From Bacteroidota bacterium (GTDB lineage Bacteria > Bacteroidota > Bacteroidia > NS11-12g > UBA955): a stretch of DNA of 64,000 nt. Location of the stretch: contig JAIYAW010000001.1 of the NCBI GenBank assembly GCA_027488835.1, forward strand, positions 62,001 through 126,000, written 5' to 3'. The position numbers and the translations under genes were made by a program. The notes below the pieces were generated by a model. The model did no database searches and had not been told where the DNA came from. It saw only the letters and a program-made list of their open reading frames with translations. Below, piece by piece: positions 45,080-54,910 of this stretch (positions within the stretch are counted from its first letter, which is position 1; the number at the start of each line of letters is the position of its first letter).

Positions 45080-46446
45080 TCTACCCTGTCAATCACAATT
45101 TTCTTATTCCGAACAACCCTACCTTCTGGATTTCTCAATACAACAATGTATGTTGCTGGAGGGAATTTCATTGTTGAAAGTTCGGTAAAATTCTTTACAA
45201 TGGTTTGATTTTGCAGTACAGTTTGACCAATCATATTGTAAATCTCAACACTCAAATTATCAAGTAAATCTTGGTTGCGCAATTCAATAACCAATTTACT
45301 TTGAGCAGCAACAGGATAAATAAGAACTTCGTTGTACACGATTGTATCGTAAATACGGGCCTTAACTATAATTTCTGTTTTAATCGGTAAATCTTTTCTG
45401 AAATCTGTCAAGGCATTTCTCATTGTGATTGCCTGATGTTTGGTAAACAAATTCTGACATTGGTGGGTACTATAATCCATATAATTTTCAACCATATCTG
45501 GCATGTCATCTTTAGGTTCAATGCAGGAATTCACATTTTTGTTACAATCGAAATTTGAACCTAATCCTTGCAATGGAGTGTCGTCTATGTAGTCATCCAA
45601 TATACAGCGATTAAATGAGCCCTGGTCATCTGCCCAAATATGTCTAAGACCTAAAAAATGACCAACTTCGTGAACGGCAACCCTGCCCTTATTGGCAGAA
45701 GCCAATAAAGGTGTATTTGCCAATGGATTGTTTCTACCCACCATTTTATAGTGTAAAACCACACCTTGTTCTGGACCACCAACCCACGATGTACCGCCCC
45801 AACTTGGGTGACCATAAGGAGGATAAGCAAAACCTAATAGACCATCGTTATTTCTAAATGTCAAATCACAAACCCAAATATTCATATATTTCAATGGGTT
45901 CCAATTATCGTCGCCACCAGTACCAGAATATTTCATATTATTATTGATGCCGTTGCTACCCCAAGATGCAACTGACGTTGGCTTTCTTATTATTCCATTA
46001 GTTGCTTTTCCATTGGGATCAATTTTAGCCAGTTCAAATTGAATTCTTACATCACCTGCTCTGGGTTTAAAAATAGCTCTTGTATTTACAGAATCAGCAT
46101 TGTTTCTACGAAAGTCTCTATTTAAATCTTCAATTTGATTTAGAAGCAAACTGTCGTGAATGTTTTCAGATGGAACATTATATAATACATGAAACACAAC
46201 TGGTATTGTGTAAATTGTATCATAATAGTAAATGGTATCTGTGATTTTCTTTCTTCTTGGATCAATTGAAACCTTTGGATGAACGGTTTTCAAATAATCA
46301 ATATCCATTTGCTTTTTAAATCCGGGATATTGCTTTTCCAATTGATCCATCAACTCACGTTGACCACAAGGTTCGGTTCCACTTACTTGGGAAAAAGCAA
46401 TAATTGAAACAAAAAAAGAAAAAGAAAACAGTAATAACTTGCGCAT
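45076..46446 (-). CDS. Pappalysin-like zinc metalloprotease (M43) with T9SS sorting domain
   Basis: A secreted protease, 456 residues: signal peptide (MRKLLLFSFSFFVSIIAFSQ), prodomain, then an M43 catalytic domain. HEVGHFLGLRHIW (about residue 260) supplies the HExxHxxGxxH zinc ligands, and NYMDYSTHQCQNLFTKHQ holds the Met-turn. The C-terminal part ends in a type A T9SS sorting domain (IYPVAAQSKLVIELRN, AATYIVVLRNPEGRVV-like strands). The substrate is unknown. The ATG at 46446 is chosen because the signal peptide starts there. Confidence 0.88.
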   Translation of the reverse strand: MRKLLLFSFSFFVSIIAFSQVSGTEPCGQRELMDQLEKQYPGFKKQMDIDYLKTVHPKVSIDPRRKKITDTIYYYDTIYTIPVVFHVLYNVPSENIHDSLLLNQIEDLNRDFRRNNADSVNTRAIFKPRAGDVRIQFELAKIDPNGKATNGIIRKPTSVASWGSNGINNNMKYSGTGGDDNWNPLKYMNIWVCDLTFRNNDGLLGFAYPPYGHPSWGGTSWVGGPEQGVVLHYKMVGRNNPLANTPLLASANKGRVAVHEVGHFLGLRHIWADDQGSFNRCILDDYIDDTPLQGLGSNFDCNKNVNSCIEPKDDMPDMVENYMDYSTHQCQNLFTKHQAITMRNALTDFRKDLPIKTEIIVKARIYDTIVYNEVLIYPVAAQSKLVIELRNQDLLDNLSVEIYNMIGQTVLQNQTIVKNFTELSTMKFPPATYIVVLRNPEGRVVRNKKIVIDRVD

Positions 46447-46544
46447 AAAATAATGGAGTTGCAATTAACAACCCATTTGTGATAGTTTTAAGAGATAGTC
46501 ATATTTTTATCGAATAATGATCATTTTTTGACAATTACTCAATT

Positions 46545-46775
46545 TTAGTTTTGGTTATCGCGCCATTCGTAAACCCATTGAGATTGAATCATTTCTAAAT
46601 GTCCTTCGTTGCTATCTTCTCTCTTTCCAATAAATTCAGGAATTTCTAAAATCCATTCCAACAATTCAGTAAAGCGGATTCTATATATTTGTTTTTCACC
46701 AAATTCATTGCCAAATCGTTCGTACAATTTCATGGCAATATCTTCATAATCGTTCCAGTGTATAGGTAATTCCAT
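46545..46775 (-). CDS. iscX: Fe-S assembly protein IscX
   Basis: A small acidic protein, 76 residues, of the IscX (YfhJ) family, which binds IscS and iron/frataxin partners and tunes Fe-S assembly. IHWNDYEDIAMKLYERF, IRFTELLEWILEIPEF and NEGHLEMIQSQWVYEWR match the family. The ATG at 46775 replaces a TTG two codons earlier. It follows ferredoxin by 40 bp in the same operon; the other isc genes are not in this window. Confidence 0.85.
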   Translation of the reverse strand: MELPIHWNDYEDIAMKLYERFGNEFGEKQIYRIRFTELLEWILEIPEFIGKREDSNEGHLEMIQSQWVYEWRDNQN

Positions 46776-46815
46776 AATCAATGTTTAGGGTTTATTGTTT
46801 AAATTCTGGTTTAAT

Positions 46816-47145
46816 TTAGTGTCCGATGATTCCAGATTGATCAGGTATTACAACAACCAAAGCACCTTCTTTTGAAAGTTTACATTGACAAGCCAAGCGA
46901 CTATTGTATTTAGGATCACGAGCCCTATCTACATATTCCTCTTCTCTCTCACTCATTTCTGGAAATAATTCTTCACCGTTTTCAACGTATACATGACAAG
47001 TACTGCATCCACAAACACCACCGCAATTGTGATTTAAAGGAATATTATTGTCTAATGCGACGTCTAAAATTGACTCACCTTGAAATATTTCATGAGTTTC
47101 AGGTTGTTTGCCTTTTTCTTCAAACTTAAATGTAATTGTTGCCAT
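46816..47145 (-). CDS. fdx: ISC-type [2Fe-2S] ferredoxin
   Basis: An adrenodoxin-type ferredoxin, 109 residues, electron donor in Fe-S cluster assembly. Cluster ligands are visible as C-x5-C-x2-C (NCGGVCGCSTCHVY) plus a later Cys in LACQCKL. The ATG at 47145 gives the standard N-terminus MATITF and follows a perfect -7 box by 10 nt. It is in an operon with iscX. Confidence 0.92.
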   Translation of the reverse strand: MATITFKFEEKGKQPETHEIFQGESILDVALDNNIPLNHNCGGVCGCSTCHVYVENGEELFPEMSEREEEYVDRARDPKYNSRLACQCKLSKEGALVVVIPDQSGIIGH

Positions 47146-47155
47146 AATTATTTTA

Positions 47156-47163
47156 CAAAGATA
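47156..47163 (-). promoter_or_regulatory. -7 promoter element of fdx-iscX
   Basis: A perfect TATCTTTG on the minus strand ends 10 nt before the fdx ATG at 47145. Confidence 0.65.
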
Positions 47164-47245
47164 ATAACCAAATTGTGGAAATGTTGGTGTCATTTTGACA
47201 CTTATCGCGATTTTCATTTTGTTAGTAATATCAAAGTTTTAGACT

Positions 47246-47253
47246 TATTTTTG
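47246..47253 (+). promoter_or_regulatory. -7 promoter element of the acyl-CoA dehydrogenase gene
   Basis: A perfect TATTTTTG ends 14 nt before the ATG at 47268. Confidence 0.65.
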
Positions 47254-47267
47254 CGACTACAAAAATT

Positions 47268-48407
47268 ATGCATTTCGAACTATCTGAAGAACATTTGGCA
47301 GTACAACAAGCTGCAAGAGATTTTGCTCAAACTGAGTTATTACCAGGAGTTATTGAAAGAGATACCAAACAAGAATTTCCTGCCGAACAAATCAAAAAAA
47401 TGGGTGAACTTGGCTTCATGGGAATGATGGTAAGTCCTCAGTACGGTGGTGGCGGAATGGATGCCATTAGCTATGTTTTGGCAATGGAAGAAATTTCTAA
47501 AATTGATGCATCTGCTTCAGTTTGTATGAGTGTAAACAATAGCTTGGTTTGTTGGGGAATTGAAGAATACGGCAACGAAGATCAAAAACAAACATACTTG
47601 GTGCCTCTGGCTACAGGACAAGCAATTGGTGCATTTTTATTAAGTGAACCAGAAGCGGGTTCAGATGCTACAAGTCAAAGAACTACGGCAATAGATATGG
47701 GTGATCACTACATATTAAACGGTACCAAAAACTGGATTACAAATGGTAACAGTGCTTCTTACTATTTGGTTATTGCTCAAACTGATATCGAGAAAAAACA
47801 CAAGGGTATTAACGCATTTATCGTTGAAAAAACCTGGGAAGGTGTAGTAGTTGGTAAAAAAGAAGATAAATTGGGCATTCGCGGAAGTGATACACACAGC
47901 ATCATGTTCCAAGATGTAAAAGTTCCAAAAGAAAATAGAATTGGTGAAGATGGTTTTGGTTTTACTTTCGCTATGAAAGTATTGAGTGGTGGCCGCATTG
48001 GTATTGCTGCACAAGCCTTAGGTATCGCAAGTGGCGCTTACGAGCTTTCATTGAAATATTCGAAAGAACGTAAAGCATTTGGAAAAGAAATCATGCACCA
48101 CCAAGCAATTGCATTTAAATTGGCAGATATGGCTACAGAAATTGAAGCAGCCCGTTTGCTATGTTTAAAATCAGCGTGGTTAAAAGACCAACATTTAAAT
48201 TATGACAGAGCAAGTTCAATGGCGAAATTATTCGCATCTGAAGTTGCAATGAAAACAACTGTAGAAGCTGTTCAAATTCATGGTGGATATGGATATGTGA
48301 AAGAGTATCATGTTGAAAGATTAATGAGAGATGCAAAAATCACTCAAATCTATGAAGGTACTAGTGAAGTTCAGCGAGTAGTAATTTCTCGCGACGTTTT
48401 ACGTTAA
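47268..48407 (+). CDS. Acyl-CoA dehydrogenase
   Basis: An FAD-dependent fatty or branched-chain acyl-CoA dehydrogenase, 379 residues, standard length. Segments include LSEPEAGSDATSQRTTA, YILNGTKNWITNG, the flavin-binding IQIHGGYGYVKEYHVERLMRDAKITQIYEGTSE region (split here by eye as IHGGYGYVKEY and ITQIYEGTSEVQR), and the catalytic Glu in YEGTSE as in short-chain (butyryl-CoA) enzymes. The chain-length preference is not decided. It is monocistronic with promoter and terminator. Confidence 0.93.
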   Translation: MHFELSEEHLAVQQAARDFAQTELLPGVIERDTKQEFPAEQIKKMGELGFMGMMVSPQYGGGGMDAISYVLAMEEISKIDASASVCMSVNNSLVCWGIEEYGNEDQKQTYLVPLATGQAIGAFLLSEPEAGSDATSQRTTAIDMGDHYILNGTKNWITNGNSASYYLVIAQTDIEKKHKGINAFIVEKTWEGVVVGKKEDKLGIRGSDTHSIMFQDVKVPKENRIGEDGFGFTFAMKVLSGGRIGIAAQALGIASGAYELSLKYSKERKAFGKEIMHHQAIAFKLADMATEIEAARLLCLKSAWLKDQHLNYDRASSMAKLFASEVAMKTTVEAVQIHGGYGYVKEYHVERLMRDAKITQIYEGTSEVQRVVISRDVLR

Positions 48408-48426
48408 TCTATTAAGTGTATTTATT

Positions 48427-48454
48427 AAAAAAGACGCCTTAGGGCGTCTTTTTT
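48427..48454. terminator. Bidirectional intrinsic terminator
   Basis: A perfect 12-bp stem (48427-48438 with 48443-48454, 4-nt loop) with a GACGCC core, A/T flanks and a following T run, between the converging acyl-CoA dehydrogenase and fcl genes. Confidence 0.88.
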
Positions 48455-48497
48455 TTGCATATTGTGCAAATAATCTATTAAAAATCTTTTACAAAAT

Positions 48498-49427
48498 TTA
48501 TAAATTTCGGTTCAAAAAGTCTTGGTAGGCCAAAGCAATACCTTCTTCTAAATTTGTTTTAGGTTTCCAACCGGTGTTAAACAACCGAGAAGAATCCATC
48601 AACTTTCTTGGTGTGCCATTCGGTTTTGATGCATCAAACTCTAAATGTCCCTCAAAACCAATAATTTTCTTGATCAATAAAGCCAAATCTTTTATGGTAA
48701 TTTCATCGCCGTATCCAACATTTACAAATTCCTTTTCATTGTAATTCAACATCAAATAAACCAAAGCATTTGCCAAATCATCGGCGTATAAAAACTCTCT
48801 AAAAGGAGAACCATCACCCCAAACTGTAACACTATCACTCCCATTTGTTTTGGCTTCGTGAAACTTACGAATCAATGCTGGCAAAACATGAGAATTGTCT
48901 GGATGGTAATTGTCGTTTGGACCATACATATTTGTTGGCATAGCAGAAATAAATTTACTACCATATTGATCCCAATAGGCTTCACACATTTTAATTCCTG
49001 TAATTTTTGCAATGGCATATGGTTCGTTGGTAGGCTCCAACAATCCAGATAGCAAATAATCTTCTTTTAAAGGCTGTGGCGCTAATTTTGGATAAATACA
49101 ACTAGAACCTAGGAACATTAGCTTTTTAACGCCATAAACGTGCGCAAAATGAATTAAATTATTTTGAATGCTCAGGTTATCATATAAGAATTCAGCACGA
49201 TAGGTATTGTTAGCTAAAATTCCACCAACCTTTGCTGCGCTAATAAATACATACTCCGGCTTTTCACTTTGATAAAAGGCTTCAACTTGAGCCTGATTTC
49301 TTAAATCTAACTCGCCAGAAGTTCTCATGACAATATTGTTAAAGCCAAGTTTATTCAGTTCTCTAACAATTGCACTTCCCACCATACCCCTGTGGCCAGC
49401 AACGTATATTTTAGCGGATTTCTCCAT
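48498..49427 (-). CDS. fcl: GDP-L-fucose synthase
   Basis: An NADPH-dependent epimerase/reductase, 309 residues, completing GDP-L-fucose from the Gmd product. [16 protein letters not shown] binds the cofactor, [15 protein letters not shown] and YAIAKITG hold the Ser-Tyr-Lys set, and [19 protein letters not shown] is typical of Fcl. The ATG at 49427 starts 1 bp after the gmd stop. Longer starts would run into gmd. Confidence 0.93.
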   Translation of the reverse strand: MEKSAKIYVAGHRGMVGSAIVRELNKLGFNNIVMRTSGELDLRNQAQVEAFYQSEKPEYVFISAAKVGGILANNTYRAEFLYDNLSIQNNLIHFAHVYGVKKLMFLGSSCIYPKLAPQPLKEDYLLSGLLEPTNEPYAIAKITGIKMCEAYWDQYGSKFISAMPTNMYGPNDNYHPDNSHVLPALIRKFHEAKTNGSDSVTVWGDGSPFREFLYADDLANALVYLMLNYNEKEFVNVGYGDEITIKDLALLIKKIIGFEGHLEFDASKPNGTPRKLMDSSRLFNTGWKPKTNLEEGIALAYQDFLNRNL

Positions 49428-49428
49428 A

Positions 49429-50565
49429 TTATTCGAAATAATTTTTGGCTTCGAAACCGCCATCACGTAAATAATTCTCTTTCTGCATCAAACGAATATC
49501 AGATTGCATCATATCGTTAACCAACGCTGGCAAATCATATTTTGGAATCCAACCCAATTTCGTTCTTGCCTTGGTTGCATCTCCAATCAATAAATCAACC
49601 TCGGTTGGACGGAAATATTTAGGATCAACGAAAATAAGTTCTTCACCAATACTTAATTTACATGGAGCACCGACTACTTTTTCAAATAAAGCATGATCAA
49701 CAGATTCAACTGATCCAATTTCGTCAACACCTAAACCTTCAAATTTTAATTTCACACCCAAATAACCAAAGGCCATTCTCACAAATTCACGAATTTCTGT
49801 AGTAATTCCAGTTGCAATCACAAAATCTTCAGCTTTCTCTTGTTGTAAAATTAACCACATTGCCTCGATGTAATCTTTGGCATGTCCCCAGTCACGTTTT
49901 GAATTCAAATTACCCAAATGTAACTTATCTTGCAACCCCAAAGCAATTCTCGCTGCAGCGCGTGTAATTTTTCTAGTTACAAAAGTTTCGCCTCTAATAG
50001 GACTTTCGTGATTGAACAATATACCTGAACAAGCAAACATATCATAAGCTTCTCTATAGTTTACAGTTATCCAAAATCCATACATTTTAGCAACAGCGTA
50101 AGGAGAACGGGGATAAAATGGGGTTGTTTCTTTTTGAGGGACTTCTTGAACCAAACCGTAAAGTTCAGAAGTTGAAGCCTGATAAATTCTTGTTTTTTTG
50201 GTTAAACCCAAAATTCTTATGGCTTCTAACAAACGCAAAGTACCCATTGCATCACAATTTGCAGTGTATTCTGGAGTTTCAAAACTCACATGTACGTGAC
50301 TCATTGCACCCAAATTGTAAATTTCATCGGGTTGAACCTCCTGAATAATACGAATTAGGTTAGTACTGTCTGTCAAATCACCATAATGAAGCTTCATTCT
50401 TGCTCCGTCAATATGTGGATCTTGATAAATATGTTCAATACGTTCGGTATTAAAAAGCGAACTACGACGCTTGATTCCATGCACCATGTAGCCCTTTTTT
50501 AATAAAAACTCGGCTAAATATGCGCCATCTTGACCGGTAATACCCGTGATTAATGCAACTTTCAT
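49429..50565 (-). CDS. gmd: GDP-mannose 4,6-dehydratase
   Basis: The first step from GDP-mannose to GDP-L-fucose (also GDP-rhamnose and related sugars), 378 residues. [17 protein letters not shown] is the cofactor site, STSELYG and [10 protein letters not shown] hold the catalytic residues, and [17 protein letters not shown] is diagnostic. The ATG at 50565 is preceded by a perfect TATTTTTG box. It is first in the gmd-fcl operon, presumably supplying fucose for surface glycan. Confidence 0.95.
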   Translation of the reverse strand: MKVALITGITGQDGAYLAEFLLKKGYMVHGIKRRSSLFNTERIEHIYQDPHIDGARMKLHYGDLTDSTNLIRIIQEVQPDEIYNLGAMSHVHVSFETPEYTANCDAMGTLRLLEAIRILGLTKKTRIYQASTSELYGLVQEVPQKETTPFYPRSPYAVAKMYGFWITVNYREAYDMFACSGILFNHESPIRGETFVTRKITRAAARIALGLQDKLHLGNLNSKRDWGHAKDYIEAMWLILQQEKAEDFVIATGITTEIREFVRMAFGYLGVKLKFEGLGVDEIGSVESVDHALFEKVVGAPCKLSIGEELIFVDPKYFRPTEVDLLIGDATKARTKLGWIPKYDLPALVNDMMQSDIRLMQKENYLRDGGFEAKNYFE

Positions 50566-50574
50566 TATTTTGCA

Positions 50575-50582
50575 CAAAAATA
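50575..50582 (-). promoter_or_regulatory. -7 promoter element of gmd-fcl
   Basis: A perfect TATTTTTG on the minus strand ends 9 nt before the gmd ATG, in the 28-bp gap to the divergent gene at 50594. Confidence 0.6.
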
Positions 50583-50593
50583 AAACCTTTTTT

Positions 50594-51985
50594 ATGATTT
50601 TGGTCTTCACTCGAAAAGTTTCACATGCACTCAATTATGTTTTAGAAGAAATATTTTCGAAGTATTTTCACGTGGAATTTGAAATTACCAACGATCAAGA
50701 ATATTATCAATCAGCTAAAAATAACATAAAAATAAAGTACATATCGCTAAACGACAGAGAAATAGATGGTTTATGGATTCCAAATTCAGAATTTTTAAAT
50801 ACCAATTTTACAGAATTAAACGATATCAATTTATTTACGAAAATTGAATGGATACCAATGAAAAAAGTTGAAGTCATCGATTCAACATTCATAAAAATGT
50901 TAAAATTGCTCAATTTACAAAACAACAATTTTACATTTCATGAACAATATTCACTTCGACCGGTCTATTTCTGTATAAAATCAGAGATGGGATTTGATGT
51001 CTTCGCACATATCTTTCTTTTGTTGTCGAACATGGAAGAAATTATCCTTTCAAAAGATTCCGCTCATTTAGATCAATTTGGCAGAATTCAATCACACAAA
51101 CTTTCTTTTGTAAAAACCCAAATGCATCTTCTGCCAATGGTGGAAATCGCCATTGATCGACTTAAGGAATTTTTAAAACTTGAAACATCAAACAACAGGG
51201 GGTTCCAAATTATTCCAACAGCGGATATTGACCAATGTTTTAGATTCAAAGGAAAACCAATTTACAAAATAATAGGGGGTGCTTTAAAAAATCCAAAATC
51301 ACTCGTGAGAAGAATATATTCTCTTTTCTCTGAAACTGATTCATTCACACCAAGCGAAACCGTTCAAACTATTTTATCACAAAATCCCAATTCAAAAATC
51401 TTTTGGCTGTGCAACCGCAAACAAAGTAAATTAAATAAACAAGCCAAAAGAAACAATATTGAATTTCAAAACGAAATTCAAGAAAGTACGAAATATTCTG
51501 AAATTGGGCTTCATCCTTCTTACCAGTTATCGGAGGAAATCCAAAAGTACACCGAAGAAAAAAATTGGTTAGAGCAAATATCTAATCAAACAATCATTCA
51601 TAGCCGCCAACATTATATTCATTTGCCTCTTCCAAAAACTTATCAAATTTTAAACAAAATTAACATTCAACAAGATTGGAGTATGGGATTTAATGATAAC
51701 ATAGGATACAGAACGGGAACCTGTATTCCCTACCATTGGTTTGATATTTATGAAAATAAAAAAACCGACTTACTCATAAATCCATTTCCAATCATGGACG
51801 TTAGTTGTAAAAACTATTTGAAAATAAATTCTTTACAAGCCAATGAATTGGGAATTTTATTTAAACAAAATATTCAATACTATAAAGGAAATTTTTGCTT
51901 CATTTTTCACAACGAATCTGTTTCTGAAACCGACGGTTGGGAAGGATGGAAAAACACAATCACATCATGGGCATCACATATTTAG
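50594..51985 (+). CDS. DUF7033/polysaccharide deacetylase-like protein
   Basis: 463 residues. The N-terminal part ([34 protein letters not shown], the [14 protein letters not shown] line) matches the N-terminal domain found before NodB-like deacetylase domains in Bacteroidota. The rest retains an Asp pair ([10 protein letters not shown]) and a GLHPSY His that fit a divergent deacetylase metal site. It has no signal peptide. The target is probably a glycan, but activity is uncertain. The ATG at 50594 is preferred; TTATTTTG 21 nt upstream is a one-mismatch -7 box. It is first in a run with the acyltransferase, menA and menC. Confidence 0.65.
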   Translation: MILVFTRKVSHALNYVLEEIFSKYFHVEFEITNDQEYYQSAKNNIKIKYISLNDREIDGLWIPNSEFLNTNFTELNDINLFTKIEWIPMKKVEVIDSTFIKMLKLLNLQNNNFTFHEQYSLRPVYFCIKSEMGFDVFAHIFLLLSNMEEIILSKDSAHLDQFGRIQSHKLSFVKTQMHLLPMVEIAIDRLKEFLKLETSNNRGFQIIPTADIDQCFRFKGKPIYKIIGGALKNPKSLVRRIYSLFSETDSFTPSETVQTILSQNPNSKIFWLCNRKQSKLNKQAKRNNIEFQNEIQESTKYSEIGLHPSYQLSEEIQKYTEEKNWLEQISNQTIIHSRQHYIHLPLPKTYQILNKINIQQDWSMGFNDNIGYRTGTCIPYHWFDIYENKKTDLLINPFPIMDVSCKNYLKINSLQANELGILFKQNIQYYKGNFCFIFHNESVSETDGWEGWKNTITSWASHI

Positions 51986-52896
51986 AACGCTGGCAAATTG
52001 ACACCCAAAAATGGGATCAATGTGTTTTGTCAAGCGCACATTCACTGAGCTACGCATTATCGGGTTACCTCGACGGAGTTTGTGATCCAATTACGGATTA
52101 TTCAAATATTGAATTTGAGAATGACAACGATTCTGAACTTTATGGACAATGGGGTGCATTGGTATTGAATGACTACGAAGCGGTTTTTCCATTGCCTTGG
52201 AGAAAAAAATATGGAATTCACTACGTTTACCAACCTAGCTTTTGCCAACAACTCGGATTATTCGGAAATCCAAAAAGCTTACAAAGTGAAGATTTCTTAA
52301 GGGCCATTCCGAAAAAATTCTTGAAAATTCACTTACAAATCCATCCTTTCTTTGGGAAACCAAAAAATGCAAAGGACAAAACAAATTTCATACTTGAATG
52401 TCCTCACATTCCAGAAACCTGCTTCAATAAAGATGCCCTCAAAAACGTGAAACGTACTGAAGAAGCCGGTGTTTATTATAAAAATCCTTACAAAATAATT
52501 GACATAATCAAAATTTACGACGACGCTTGGGCGAGTTTTAATTCGTATATATGGTTTAACGATTATGAAGGATTTGAAGCTGCCTGTTTGAATTTAGAAA
52601 AACAAGACCTCATTTATCCGATTTTGGCAAAGTCGATTGATGGCAACAACCTAGGCGGCGCCATTTTTCTTATCTCTAAAAAGAGGGTTCATTATGTTTG
52701 CGCTGGACCAACAACAGAAGGCAAAGAAATAGGAATCATGCATGGCATTATCAATCACATTGCGATACAGTTTCCAAACCATGAAATTGATTTTGAAGGT
52801 TCATCTATTCCATCGGTTGCACAATTCTATAAAAAATTTGGCCCCATCAATGAGCCATTTTACATAATTCAACGAACTTTGCTTTCTAATTTATGA
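51967..52896 (+). CDS. GNAT/FemAB-like acyltransferase
   Basis: 309 residues, resembling Bacteroidota GNAT or BioF2-like (FemAB-fold) acyltransferases. FPLPWRKKYGIHYVYQPSFCQQLGLFG and the later GGAIFLISKKRVHYVCAGPTTEGKEIGIMHGII region are typical of the fold's two halves. The substrate is unknown. The ATG at 51967 overlaps the upstream gene by 19 bp, and the stop overlaps menA by 4 bp. Earlier in-frame codons are alternatives. Confidence 0.65.
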   Translation: MGITYLERWQIDTQKWDQCVLSSAHSLSYALSGYLDGVCDPITDYSNIEFENDNDSELYGQWGALVLNDYEAVFPLPWRKKYGIHYVYQPSFCQQLGLFGNPKSLQSEDFLRAIPKKFLKIHLQIHPFFGKPKNAKDKTNFILECPHIPETCFNKDALKNVKRTEEAGVYYKNPYKIIDIIKIYDDAWASFNSYIWFNDYEGFEAACLNLEKQDLIYPILAKSIDGNNLGGAIFLISKKRVHYVCAGPTTEGKEIGIMHGIINHIAIQFPNHEIDFEGSSIPSVAQFYKKFGPINEPFYIIQRTLLSNL

Positions 52897-53870
52897 TCAA
52901 ACCTTGGATTCAATCGGCCCGTTTGCGCACCTTGCCATTGGCAATTGCAGGAATATTATTGGGTTCGGCAATTTCTAAATTGCATGGACATGCAAATTGG
53001 CAAATTTCTACCTTGGCACTAATTACAGCCATACTGCTTCAAATACTTTCAAATTTTGCCAATGATTATGGCGATTTCAAAAAAGGAACCGATAGTCTTG
53101 CCGGCAGAACCGACCGAATGTTAACAACGGGAAGTATTTCTGAGGCGGCCATGAAAAGAGCCCTATTCATATTGTCAGGTATTGTATTTTTCTGCGGTTT
53201 GTACATGATCTATTTATCATTCCAATACAAACTCATCAATCAAAACAATATTTACTTTTTCATTGGATTGGGAATTCTGTCGATCATTAGTGCAATTACT
53301 TACACCATTGGGAGAAAAGCCTATGCATATTTGGGGTTAGGAGATATTTTCGTTTTTGTATTTTTCGGTTTGGCTCCTGTGCTTGGAATTTCTAAATTGT
53401 TGGGATGCGAATTGAACTTGAATTTTGGATTGGCTGCAATTGGTATGGGTTTATTAAGTATGGCGGTTCTCAATACCAATAACTACAGAGATATTGAATC
53501 AGATAAATTGAGCAACAAAATTACAATTGCGGTCCGTTTGGGAATAAAATGGACCCTTTTTTACCACAGAATTTTGTTGATTTTGGGTTTTTCAACCATC
53601 TTTTTTTCGATATTAAATTACCTCGATGAGATATTTAAATTAAGTGAGACAAATACTTCACTGGAAATGTTTATGGTTTTCGGCATATTTTCGCCAGCTG
53701 CCATTTTATTAAGTTCTCATTTTACTGATTTGCGTCGCTTAGAACCGGGTGATAGAGAAAAGATCAATCCGCAATTGAAAAAATTATCGCTTACCATTCT
53801 TTTGCTCATATTCATATACTGCTCTTTTGTTTGGTATTTGTTAAATATTATTGGTTTGCCTAAAAATTGA
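52893..53870 (+). CDS. menA: 1,4-dihydroxy-2-naphthoate polyprenyltransferase
   Basis: A UbiA-superfamily membrane enzyme, 325 residues, attaching the polyprenyl tail in menaquinone synthesis. The first Asp motif is NDYGDFKKGTDSLAGRTDR, the second NNYRDIESDKLSNK, and about eight membrane segments are present. Overlap with the acyltransferase (4 bp) and the close menC downstream show a coupled unit. Confidence 0.92.
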   Translation: MIKPWIQSARLRTLPLAIAGILLGSAISKLHGHANWQISTLALITAILLQILSNFANDYGDFKKGTDSLAGRTDRMLTTGSISEAAMKRALFILSGIVFFCGLYMIYLSFQYKLINQNNIYFFIGLGILSIISAITYTIGRKAYAYLGLGDIFVFVFFGLAPVLGISKLLGCELNLNFGLAAIGMGLLSMAVLNTNNYRDIESDKLSNKITIAVRLGIKWTLFYHRILLILGFSTIFFSILNYLDEIFKLSETNTSLEMFMVFGIFSPAAILLSSHFTDLRRLEPGDREKINPQLKKLSLTILLLIFIYCSFVWYLLNIIGLPKN

Positions 53871-53871
53871 T

Positions 53872-54891
53872 ATGTACATTTCAATTGAAAAACATATTCT
53901 AGAGTTTATTAAACCAGCAAAAACGAGTAGAGGAGAATACGCAGAAAAGTCCGCTTATCTTTTATGGATCAAAGACGGAAATTTATCGGTTTGCGGTGAA
54001 GCTTCACCCCTGCACGATTTGAGTATTGACGGCAAATTAGATTTGGCTGAAGTTGTAAGACCTTATGAAAATCAAAAATTAACATCTCAAGACTTATTAG
54101 AAATTTTAGAATCTTGGAAAGCCTATCCCTCACTGAGATTCGCTTTGTTTTGTTGCATAGAAAAACTAAAAGTTGAAAGTGAAAATAAAAATATTTGGGT
54201 TAATAATACTTTTACAACTGGGCAAGAAGGAATAAAAATCAACGGTTTGGTTTGGATGAATGACGTTGATTCTATGTACCAAGAGGCCATTGAAAAAATT
54301 CATGCAGGATTTTCTTGTATCAAAATAAAGGTGGGGGCGCTAGACTTTGATGCAGAATGCCGCTTGATAGAAAAAATCAGAAAACAATTTAACGCTTTCA
54401 AAATTGAATTAAGATTAGATGCGAATGGAGGCTTTTCTTCGGATAACGCACTTTTTCAACTTAAAGAACTTTCTCGTTTTGAAATTCATTCGTTAGAACA
54501 ACCGATTAAAGCCTATCAGCCTGAAATGATGGGAGAAATTTGTGCCAAAAGCAAAATAGACATTGCGTTAGACGAAGAACTTATTGGTGTGAATATTAAT
54601 GGGGCAGCAGCATTGTTGTCTGTAATTTCTCCAAAGTATATCATTCTGAAACCCACACTTTTGGGGGGATTTGATGTTTGTGATGCATGGATTAACGCCG
54701 CTTCCAAACAAAACATAGGTTGGTGGAGTACTTCGGCTTTAGAAGGAAATATTGGACTTTCTGATATTGCCCAATGGGTTTCAACTTACAAACTTTCAAT
54801 GCCTCAAGGGCTTGGAACTGGATCTTTGTTTGTTAAAAATTTCCCTTCAAAAACAAAAACGGACAAAGAACATTTATTTTATATTTCGTAA
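53872..54891 (+). CDS. menC: o-Succinylbenzoate synthase
   Basis: An enolase-superfamily dehydratase of menaquinone synthesis, 339 residues. The catalytic Lys pair lies in CIKIKVG, and metal ligands are in LRLDANG, LEQPI and IALDEE. The second catalytic Lys is in YIILKPTLLGG. The ATG at 53872 follows the menA stop by 1 bp. Other enolase-family roles (dipeptide epimerase) are less likely next to menA. Confidence 0.88.
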   Translation: MYISIEKHILEFIKPAKTSRGEYAEKSAYLLWIKDGNLSVCGEASPLHDLSIDGKLDLAEVVRPYENQKLTSQDLLEILESWKAYPSLRFALFCCIEKLKVESENKNIWVNNTFTTGQEGIKINGLVWMNDVDSMYQEAIEKIHAGFSCIKIKVGALDFDAECRLIEKIRKQFNAFKIELRLDANGGFSSDNALFQLKELSRFEIHSLEQPIKAYQPEMMGEICAKSKIDIALDEELIGVNINGAAALLSVISPKYIILKPTLLGGFDVCDAWINAASKQNIGWWSTSALEGNIGLSDIAQWVSTYKLSMPQGLGTGSLFVKNFPSKTKTDKEHLFYIS

Positions 54892-54910
54892 TTTTACCTA
54901 ACAAAACATT

